Source of the DNA: Sipunculus nudus | Taxonomy: Eukaryota > Annelida > Sipuncula > Golfingiida > Sipunculidae | Direction of reading: 5' to 3' | Length of the DNA: 64,000 nucleotides | NCBI GenBank assembly: GCA_026874595.1 | Contig: CM049317.1 | Span: forward strand, 41,626,401 to 41,690,400 | Shown: one piece after another, positions 54,963-64,000 of the stretch | How the letters are laid out: each line of letters opens with the position of its first letter | How positions within the stretch are numbered: the first letter of the stretch is position 1 | Notes under the pieces: model-generated | What the model was told of the DNA's origin: nothing | Database searches by the model: none | The model's input: only the letters and a program-made list of their open reading frames with translations | Position numbers and translations under genes: made by a program

Positions 54963-55267
54963 TTTATGATGCTGAATTAAGTAGAAGATACAGATAATCG
55001 GTATAATGTTTTAGTCTAAATAGATTTAAACAGGATACACATGTGTACATACACCCACAGATGATTGTTTTATTGTGCACACGGATGTTCCATGTGTTGT
55101 TGACATTTGGTTCGTGTAGCTCGCTTAGCTTGTTGCCATGACAGCATCACCTGGCCGAGCCGGGCTGGCCAACGTGTGAACCCAGACACGGCGTTCTCTG
55201 TTCGGGTTGTTTCCTGTAGCATGTGTACTGTGTATTATGATTGTTCTTTTCGATAATTCATGAAAGG
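54963..55267. other. upstream part of a promoter-like segment; no gene seen
   Basis: Non-repetitive DNA between the satellite and the heat-shock-like element, with GC-richer patches (GCCGAGCCGGGCTGGCC, about 55155-55171). Confidence 0.4.
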
Positions 55268-55305
55268 GAATGTTCTAGAGGTTTCAGATGAAAGGTTATA
55301 AATAG
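55268..55305 (+). promoter_or_regulatory. heat-shock-element-like repeat plus TATA box
   Basis: GAA-TG-TTC-TA-GAG-GT-TTC (55268-55285) matches alternating nGAAn units at strict 5-bp spacing with one mismatch. TATAAATAG (55297-55305) follows 12 bp later. Downstream, GTGTGTAAGTCAG (about 55365) could be a first-intron donor, but a repeat starts at about 55378 and no coding sequence follows. It could be a host promoter cut by a repeat, or a promoter inside a solo LTR. Confidence 0.45.
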
Positions 55306-55377
55306 GGGCTGTGTTTTAGAGCCTGGAGAGAGGTGAGAGAATATTGCAGCGGACACAGAAGTGTGTAAGTCAGTTTT

Positions 55378-57837
55378 TTAGCTCAGCTGACTGAAAGTCA
55401 TCTGAGCTATAGCGACCACCCTTTGTCCGGCGTCCGTCTGTCTGTCCAACTGTCCGTCCGTTAACCAGGCACAAATCGTAACCACTAGACCTGGAATCTT
55501 CTTACTTGACATCCTGGGAGGTCCATAAAAAATCTCCTTGGAAACCTGAAATCAGGTCTCTGTTACCCATATTCTTCGAGCTATGGGGCTCCGAAGTACC
55601 CCCCAGAATAATGGAAAATTTGATACAAAAACTCAAGTATCTGAACAACTAATGCATTGATCACCATGATTTTTTGCATGGATATTGATCATGGAGTGTT
55701 TCATCAGTTTCTGCAGACTGGTGGCGCCATCTGTATTTTTCCGATTTTTTACGATTTTTTCCCCAATTTTTGAGACCTTTTAAGATGTCGTCATCTGTTA
55801 ACAGGGCACAAATCGTAATGGCTGGACCTAGAATCTTTACTCTTGACATGCAGGGAGGCCAATGTAAGTTCTCCTTGGAAACTTAAATTAGGTCTCTGTT
55901 GCCCATAACCTCTGAGCTATGGAGCTCCGAAGTACCCCCCGGAATAATGGAACATTCGATACAAAAGCTTAAGTAACTAAATAACTATTGCATTGATCAC
56001 CATGATTCTTTGCATGGATATTGATCATGGAATGTTTCATCAGTTTCTGCAGTCTGGTGGTGCCACCTGTATTTTTTCGATTTTCACGAATTTTTTTCTG
56101 TATTTTTGAGACCTCTTAATATGCGGTCAAGATGCGGTCATCTGTTAACAGGGCACAAGTCGTAACGACTGGACCTTGAATCATCTCTCTTGACATGCAG
56201 GGAGGCCCATGAAAAGTCTCCTTGGAAACCTGAAATTAGGTCTCTGTTACCCATAATCTTTGAGCTATGGGGCTCTGAAGTACCCCCCAGAATAATGGAA
56301 AATTTGATACAAAAGATCAAGTATCTGAACAACTAATGCATTGATCACCATGATTCTTTGCATGGATATTGATCATGGAATGTGTCATCAGTTGCTGCAG
56401 TATGGTGGCGCCACCTGTATTTTTTCGATTTTTACGAATGTTTTTCTCTATTTTTGAGACCTCTTAAGATGCCGTCATCTGTTAACAAGGCACAAATCGT
56501 AACGACTGAACCTAGAATCTTCTCTCTTGACATGCAGGGAAGCCCTTGAAAAGTTTCCTTGGAAACCTGAAATTAGGTCTCTGTTACCCATATTCTCCCA
56601 GCTATGGGGCTCAGAAGTACCCCCCAGAATAATCAAAATTTTGATACAAAAGCTCAAGTATCTGAATAACTACTGCATTGATCACCATGATTATGTGCAT
56701 GAACATTGATCATGGGGTGATCCATCACCTCCTGCAGACTGGTGGTGCCACCTGTATTTTTCTCATTTTTATAATTTTTTTGTTTTTTTTTTTTAGATCT
56801 GCAATGAAACTCAACTGTTAACATGGCACAATTCTTAACCGCTGGACCTGGAATCTTCTAACTTGACATCAAAGCAGGTTCATGAATATATCTCTGTGGA
56901 AACCTGAAATTAGGTCTCTGTTACCCATATTCTCCGAGCTATGGGGCTCAGAAGTACCCCTCAGAATTATTAAAAATTTGATACAAAATTTGATACAAAA
57001 GCTCCAGTAGGTAAAATGCATTGATTCAGCATGATTCTTTGCATGCATATTGATCATGGACTCTTTCTTCAGTTTCCGCAGAAATGGTGGCACTACCTGT
57101 ATTTTATTTCCATTTTTTACGAATTTTCTTCTCTATTTTGAGACCTTCAAAGATGTGGTTCTGTTAACCAGACAAATCATAACGGTTGGACTGAGAAATT
57201 TTTGGGACTGACAAAATTAGTTTCTTAATTAGCTGTGGTGTCATTTAGTTGTGTATTTTTACATGTATTTATGAGTATGACATATTACACCTCTGCAAAA
57301 GCTGGTATTTCCAAAGTTTTGCTACACTTTGCCATCTGCGATGCCAGCAGATTTGAGGGCTGACAGATCAGGAGACATTCCATGCCTCAGCCCATGCTCC
57401 TGTGATTTGATAGACTGCCTATATTTTAGTTTTTATGCAATTTTTTTCTATATTTTTCAGACCAACAAAATTAGTTGCTTGGCTATAGTGTCATTCAGTT
57501 AAGCATTCAGTGGGTCAGATCGGGCACAAATTGTATCCACTTGGCATAGAATACTCATACATGACTTTCACGGAGGTCCATACAAAATCTCCTTGGAAAC
57601 CTTTAATAATTTCACTTTGACCAATATTCTGCAATCTGTGTGTAAGAACATGATTTTAACACTATTTGTCAGTTTGCACAAATGGTAACAGTTTGATGTG
57701 GATTAAGGTCACTGTAACCTATACCTAAGGTCTATTGGTAAACTGCATGATTTTAAGCTTTCTGGGAGTCATTTCACCTATTGTTCAAGGCTCCTTGAAT
57801 TCAGCTGAGCATCATGGCCCATGGGCCACTTGTTAGT
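55378..57837 (+). mobile_element. hairpin-ended repeat element, complete, with ~335-bp internal tandems
   Basis: It starts with TTTTAGCTCAGCTGACTGAA (stem-loop AGCTCAGCTGAC/TCATCTGAGCT) and (CCGT)n-like sequence, and ends TTCAGCTGAGCATCATGGCC followed by CATGGGCCACTTG. Internal units carry CTGTTAACAGGGCACAAATC (about 55458, 55796, 56141, 56480, 56815, 57157) and GGTGGCGCCACCTGTATTTT. There is no coding sequence. It belongs to a non-autonomous family of unknown class. Confidence 0.75.
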
Positions 57838-57924
57838 GTATTCCGATAAGTGTGGCAATTATAGATTTTCTTCAGTTTTTCTTCTGGATTTGTAACAGAT
57901 CTTTTATAGTCTTCAGTTTGCTTT

Positions 57925-58500
57925 CGGGATTGTTACAAGAGCTTTACATTTGACTGTTATTCTCTGAGAAGATTTGTGTGAACTATTCATCTGGCTTATA
58001 CATTTTAAAAGACTTGTCACTGTGACAGTGGTGGTGTCCAGGTACTGTGCACTTTGTTCATTAGGCTGTGTGATTGTATTGATTTGCTGTTACACTGTTG
58101 CTGTACTGTGAAATAGTATTGATTTAGTGTATTATAATGTTAGGTTGTTTTAAGAATAAATTATAGTTATTTGTTAACAAAAAACCACTGAATTCTTTAT
58201 TCATTCCCCTAGGCATTTAACGCTGCCTAGTGTTACAGAATCTGATTTTACGTGATCTGTTGATATTAGGTTCCGTAACAAAAGTGTTAAAGAACTTTAC
58301 GTACTGTTATGGAACCTTATAACACAGATCACATAGTCGTGACGAGCATAAATTTTGTTACGAAGATAAATAAAAATCAGATTACAATACACTAAATCAA
58401 TTCAATTACACAGTATAACAACAGTATTACAGTAAATCAATACAATTACACAGTATAATAAATAAAGTGTACAGTACCTGGATACCACTACTATAATACT
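57925..58500. repeat. LTR-like repeat segments, two in inverted arrangement
   Basis: 57925-58290 matches 46203-46560 inverted, and 58311-58500 carries the same motifs in the opposite sense (TTTTGTTACGAAGATAAATA). The two halves nearly form a palindrome about 58290-58310 (GGTTCCGTAAC...GTTATGGAACC). It sits between two blocks of the hairpin-ended family. Confidence 0.65.
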
Positions 58501-60777
58501 ATGAAAAGTCTCCATGGAAACCAGAAATTAGGTCACTGTTACCCATATCCTTCGATCGAGCTATTGGGCCCCAAAGTACCCCCCAGAATAGTGAAAAATT
58601 TCATACAAAAACTTCAATATCTCATTAACTACATCACTGATGGTCATGATTTTTGGCATACATATTAATCATGAGATGTTTCATCAGTTTCTGCAGACTG
58701 GTGGCGCCACCTTTATCAATCGATTTTTTTACGAATTGTTTTCTCTATTTTTGAGACCTTTAAAAATCTGTTAACAGGGCACAAATCGTAAAGACTGGAC
58801 CTAGAATCTTCATTCTTGATATTCTGAGAGACCTATAAACAGTCTCCATGGAAACCAGAAATTAGGTCTCTGTTACCCATATCCTTCAAGCTTTGGGGCC
58901 CCAAAATACCGCCCAGAATAGTGAAAAATTTCCTACAAAAACTTCAATATCTCATTAACTACATCACTGATGGTCATGATTTTTAGCATACATATTAATC
59001 ATGAGATGTTTCATCAGTTTCTGTAGACTGGTGGCGCCACCTGTATTTTTCAAATTTTTTACGAATTGTTTTCTCTATTTTTGAGATCTTTAAATATGTG
59101 GACATCTGTTAACAGGGCACAAATCGTAAAGACTGGACCTAGAATCTTCATTCTTCAAATTCTGATAGACCTATGAAAAGTCTCCATGGAAACCAGAATT
59201 AGGTCTCTGTTACCCATATCCTTTGAGCTATGGGGCCCCAAAGTACCCCCCAGAATAGTGAAAAATTTCCTACAAAAACTTCAATATCTCATTAACTACA
59301 TCACTGATGGTCATGATTTTCGGCATACATATTGATCATGAGACGTTCCATCAGTTTCTGCAGACTGGTGGCGCCACCTGTATTTTTCGAGTTTTTACGA
59401 ATTTTTTTCTCTATTTTTGAGACCTTTAAAAATGTGGACATCTGTTAACAGGGCACAAATCGTAAAGACTGGACCTAGAATCTTCATTCTTGATATTCTG
59501 AGAGACCTGTGAAAAGTCTCCATGGAAACCAGAAATTAAGTCTCTGTTACCCATATCCTTCGAGCTATGGGGCCCCAAAGTACCCCCCAGAATAGTGAAA
59601 AATTTCCTACAAAAACTTCAATATCTCATTAACTACATCACTGATGGTTATGATTTTCGGCATACATATTGATCATGATACGTTCCATCAGTTTCTGCAG
59701 ACTGGTGACGCCACCTGTATTTTTTTTTATTTTTATGAATTTTTTTCTTTATTTTTGAGACCTCTTAAGATGTGGTCATCTGTTAACAGGGCACAAATCC
59801 TAACGACTAGAACTAGAAACTTCATTCTTGACATTCTGAGAGACCTATGAAAAGTCTCCATGGAAAGCAGAAATTAGGCCTCTGTTACCCATATCCTTCG
59901 AGCTATGGGACCCCAAAGTACCCCCCAGAATAGTGAAACATTTCATACAAAAACTTCAATATCTCATTAACTACATCACTGATGGTTATGATTTTTGGCA
60001 TACATATTTATCATGAGATGTTTCATCAGTTTCTGCAGACTGGTGGCGCCACCTGTATTTTTCAAATTTTACAATTTTTTTTCTCTACTTCTGAAACCTT
60101 TAAGGATGTAGTTATCTGTTAACAGGGCACAAATCATAACAACTGGACCTATAATCTTCATTCTTGACACACAGGGAGACCCATGAAAAATCTCCATGGA
60201 CACCTGAAATAAGGTCTCTGTTACCCATATCAATTAAGCTGCATGGCTCCAAAGTATCCCTCAGAATTATTTTCTCTATTTTTGAGACCTTTAAAGATGT
60301 GGTTATCTGTCAACAGGGTACAAATTGTAACAACTGGACCTAGAATCTTCATTCTTGTCATGCAAGGAGGCCCGTGAAAAGTGTCTGTGGAAACCTGAAA
60401 TTAGGTTTCTGTTACCCATATCCTTCAAGCTATAGGACTCCAAAGTATCCCTCAGAATAATGGAAAATCTGATACAAAAAGTGCAGTATCTGAATAACTA
60501 ATCGAGAGACCACCATGCTTCTTTGCATGGATATTGACCATTAAGTGTTTTTATTAGTTTCTGCAGACTGGTGGAACCACCTGTATTTTTTTTTAAAGTT
60601 TATGCATTTTTTTTTCTCTACTCTTGAGATATATTAATGCAGACACAATCTCAGCCTGTTGGTTAATCTGTTTGATGCTTCAATTCAATGGTTATATACT
60701 ACCATTCAGATGATAAAATTTCCTTTTGCAAATCTCTTCCCAGTCAGCTGAGCCTCATGACCCATGGGTCACTTGTT
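58501..60777 (+). repeat. second block of the ~335-bp tandem, 5'-truncated
   Basis: Units marked by CTGTTAACAGGGCACAAATC recur near 58768, 59107, 59441, 59779 and 60117, then a short unit near 60306. Each has GGTGGCGCCACCTGTATTTT (one reads GGTGACGCCACC) and CATATCCTTCGAGCTATGGG. It ends at CAGCTGAGCCTCATGACCC then ATGGGTCACTTG. The 5' hairpin is missing. Confidence 0.85.
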
Positions 60778-62185
60778 TTCTGGCACTGGGAGGTTGCGCT
60801 TCCCTGTAATAGCCAAGTTATACATAACTGTGGATCAGACTGGTGTGGCAATATTAATTCTCACAAACCCATATCTTGTGGATGTGAATAAAAATCCGAT
60901 CTTTGGGGTTTCAGGGCCGCTGGTGAGCATGCACCAGCTAATGAATGGTGGATGAGGACAATGAAAATCTCCATAACTTCTTTAGTATTAAAATTATTGC
61001 AACAAATTACCCTTCATATAAAAGAATAGGAATTTTTGCTTTAACCTCAAATCTTGCTTGATGATATTTTGTGAAAGATCAAGGTCGCAGGGGTTGACAA
61101 GTGCATGAAACTTAATTTTTTAAATAATTTTGTTTTTTTATACTTTCCTTCTTGAGTGAAAAAATGAATCCATACTATCCATTTAAGATTCATATACACA
61201 CTATTAGTTTCAGTGGTCAGCTGCAGCTCGTATTTGAGACCGGTTAATAAGTTCGTGATATTTAATTTCCAATTAAAAAATGCTTCTTTCCCATTTTCTT
61301 GAGCAAACATTACATCCAGGGTTGTTTATTTAAGATTCTTTTACCAATTACTACTTTATTAATGTTAAGTTTGGTTCTCTGTTCCTGTTGAGAGTCAATT
61401 TGGTAGCTATCACGTGGTAAAATATATTAAAGGTACCGTTTTTACATCATCCTTAATTACAATCACACTGTTTCAAAATCTATAATCTTAAAATTGTACC
61501 CAAATCTGCATATCATATATGACACCGGAAGTATTAGTTAGATGAGCTCATAAAATGTACAGCAGTTCTGACAACTTAAAAAATCAATCTTGCGCCCAGT
61601 TTTAGGTTATTCGTTTAATTTATATATAAACAGACAACCTGACAAATGTAGTCAGGTGAATGAAACGAAACAAATGCTGTCACCTGATTTTTTTAGGGAT
61701 AATAAATGCATTAATAGTTGTTTTATTTTGGTCATTGTTCAGTTGACATAAAAATCTCTCAGTATAACGGATTCCTACACCTGTCACAAAACCGATACCA
61801 GAATCATTTAGGAACCCTCATTATATTTAATATGTAAAATGAAGCAAAAATCAGATAATACATCATTACATAAATTTTCATGGATTCTTACCAAGCATTT
61901 AGCATATAACCGTTTTAGCCCTAATCACATATATGCATTGTCACGGAATATAAATATGATTTTATTGAACTCTAAGAATGATTCATGCCATGTAAATAAA
62001 TTAAAACAATTAACCAGCTGGCCATGTAAAAAATGTATCAAAGTCATACTGCTGTAAACGTAGTGACACGCTTCCTTTGACAACTTTATTTTACTTGATG
62101 ATTGGTAAAAAAAAAATATTCAGGAATCTTTAGCAAGGCTATATCCCTGATGCTGATCCAGTTTAAGATCAGTATACAACTTAAA
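60778..62185. other. no gene seen
   Basis: AT-rich DNA with only short unsupported frames. Confidence 0.45.

Positions 62186-62186
<1 letters not shown>

Positions 62187-62244
<58 letters not shown>
62187..62244. repeat. (TA)n microsatellite
   Basis: About 29 uninterrupted TA units. Confidence 0.95.
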
Positions 62245-62247
<3 letters not shown>

Positions 62248-62560
62248 TATTTGGTGAATAGCTAATCTATCGAGCATCATTTGAAAGGTGCACTGTGTAG
62301 CAAAATAAAAAAAAAATACACATATAAATATCCTGCATGCGTACATCAATCCCAATTCTTAAAGCAAGGTATTCACCCTTCCCTTTCTATATAGAACTTA
62401 TGTGATTTATGGCTTACTCCCCGTACATGGTAATGAACTCTTGGAAATTCCTATTCAGAAAAGTTCTGATAACGCCTCTGTGACCGATGTATGAGGTTAT
62501 CTTCAAGCTGTTAGTAAACACAGCAATGACGAAAACGTAAAACATGTAACTTAAGGTGGT
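62245..62560. other. no gene seen
   Basis: Non-repetitive AT-rich DNA without a supported frame. Confidence 0.4.
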
Positions 62561-62568
62561 TAGTTGTG

Positions 62569-63425
62569 CCCCGCTCCGCGGATGTGGGGGACATTGTTTT
62601 GGATTTGTCTAGCTGTCTGTCTGTCCGTCTGTCTGTCCGTCTGTCGGGTTTTGTTTCCGTGCGATTACTTTCCTAAATATTATTCGATTTCATCCAAATT
62701 TTGGTCAGTAATTGCTCTCACGCATACCTTGGTCTGGATTGGTTTTGGAGTGTCTGGCTTCTGTCTGTCTGTCTGTCACTTTGTCTGTCTGTCTGTCAGC
62801 TTTTCTTTTCCATGCGATAACCTTCCTAAATATTATCCGATTTCATTCACATTTTGGCCAGTGATTGCTCTCATGCATACCTAGATTTGGATTGGTTTTG
62901 GAGTGTCTGGCTTCTGTCTGTCTGTTTGTCACTTTGTCTGTCTGTCTGTCAGGTTTTCCTTTCCATGCGATAACTTTCCTAAATATTATCCGATTTCATT
63001 CAAATTTTGGCCAGTGATTGCTCTCATGCATATCTTGGTTTGGATTGGTTTTGGAGTGTCTGGCTTCTGTCTGTCTGTCACTTTTTCTGTCTGTCTGTCA
63101 GGTTTTCGTTTCTGTGCAATAACTTTCCTAAATATTATCTGATTTCATTCAAATTTTGGTCAGACATTGCTCTCATGCTTACCTTCGTTTGGATTAGTTT
63201 TGGAGTGTCTGGCTTTTCTCTGTCTGCCTGTCACTTTGTCTGTCCGTCTGTCAGGTTTTCGTTTCCCTGCTATAACCTTCCTAAATATTATCCGATGTCA
63301 TTCAGATTTTGGTTAGTGATTGCTCTCATGCTTACCCTGGTTGGGATTTGTTTTGGAGTGTTTGGCTTCTGTCTGTCTGTCACTCCGTTTGTCCGTCCTT
63401 TATCAAGCATGAAAAACAACAAGAT
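62569..63425 (+). repeat. ~150-bp tandem with CTGT-rich segment, five to six units
   Basis: GGTTTTGGAGTGTCTGGCTT recurs near 62743, 62895, 63044, 63197 and 63348, each followed by (CTGT)n, GGTTTTC, TTTCCTAAATATTATCCGAT and GATTGCTCTCATGC. The Leu-Ser-Val-Cys repeats in overlapping frames are by-products of (CTGTCTGT)n. Confidence 0.9.
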
Positions 63426-64000
63426 CCCAAAGCGGGGGCATTAATTCCACGAATTTGCTTGTTGCATATGTATTGAAGCTGAAAGGTCACTAGTTAAAAG
63501 CTGAAAGGTCACTAGTTGCAAAACGTCTTTTGCAAAACTCCCGTTCGCCTGACTTGCTGTCAAATGTCCTTGTTGCATGTGGATTATTTGGCGGGTTACG
63601 TAAAAACAGGTGGATATAAACGAAACGAATAGCCTATGTACGGTGAGGTCGGCGTTTACTGGCCTATTTTTATCAAAAGTCCAAGGGGTTACAAGTACTT
63701 AGTCAATTAGACGTCAGATATCGGATAAAACCTTTAAGATAAGCATCTATATACCTATAGAGATGATGGTCAGGTACTGATTATGATTAGAATTATAACT
63801 TACAAACATTTGAGACGTATTACATCCCTGGCATCTTTGTACATTGTGTGTATGTATACACGCGGGAAGCAATGTAAAACAATTTAGCAGAATTGTGCTT
63901 AAATTATTATCACATATATTTGATTATCTATCTTTCTGACTTTATTCAAGGATTTTTATTCTGATAAAAGGAACAAAACTTTATCTTAAATATAACTTGC
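63426..64000. other. no gene seen
   Basis: A short direct repeat, AGCTGAAAGGTCACTAGTT (63477 and 63500), is visible; otherwise AT-rich DNA. Confidence 0.5.

Noticed and set aside
62564-63444. Cys/Leu/Ser/Val repeat proteins with signal-peptide look
   Set aside because: Generated by (CTGT)n within a 150-bp tandem.

Overview
This window is animal nuclear DNA rich in repeats and poor in genes. Coding stretches are split by introns with GT/AG borders. There is a Ty3/gypsy retrotransposon, a hAT-type gene, a tRNA-derived SINE, a pogo/Tigger relic and a LINE fragment. Repeats of the type TTTAGCTCAGCTGA...TTTGTCCGTC and 'GGTCAAAGGTCAAGGTCAC'-like tandems are, from memory, typical of lophotrochozoans such as molluscs and brachiopods. 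I would guess a mollusc, but the sequence does not settle the species. No bacterial operon, CRISPR array or rRNA is present.

Layout, left to right. 0-6 kb: a 23-bp tandem array, then a decayed multi-exon hAT/ZMYM1-like gene on + (655-5941). 7.6-13.2 kb: tandem repeats and an AT-rich repeat copy. 13.4-14.6 kb: candidate minus-strand exon(s) of an unrecognised gene carrying a 27-bp (9-residue) repeat and a Cys-rich tail. 14.75-16.9 kb: a SINE, a 60-bp minisatellite and a foldback element with 101-bp inverted ends. 19.1-20.4 kb: a pogo/Tigger element. 21.0-33.5 kb: a full-length Ty3/gypsy element on the minus strand, with 2.95-kb LTRs, a 4-bp target duplication, gag, a TTTAAAC slippery site, and a pol broken by three frameshifts and two stops.

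34.1-39.9 kb: a 5.8-kb DNA element with arrays of a 15-bp motif at both ends and an 8-9 bp target duplication; a separate 2.55-kb element is nested in it. 42.2-42.4 kb: a LINE reverse-transcriptase scrap. 44 kb: a cluster of inverted repeats. 49.6-52 kb: a 31-bp satellite that switches strand. 54.3-55.0 kb: a 36-bp satellite with 7-unit higher-order structure. 55.27-55.31 kb: a heat-shock-like promoter motif. 55.4-60.8 kb: two blocks of a roughly 335-bp tandem repeat inside a hairpin-ended repeat family. 62.6-63.4 kb: a roughly 150-bp tandem rich in CTGT.

How the parts relate. Almost everything recognisable is a mobile element or its debris. The nesting gives relative ages: the 2.55-kb insert is younger than the 5.8-kb element around it, and the gypsy element is young because its LTRs are about 99% alike. 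The only possible host coding sequence is the candidate exon near 14 kb. The only promoter-like sequences are those near 55.3 kb and, weakly, 44.1 kb, 17.4 kb and inside the LTRs.
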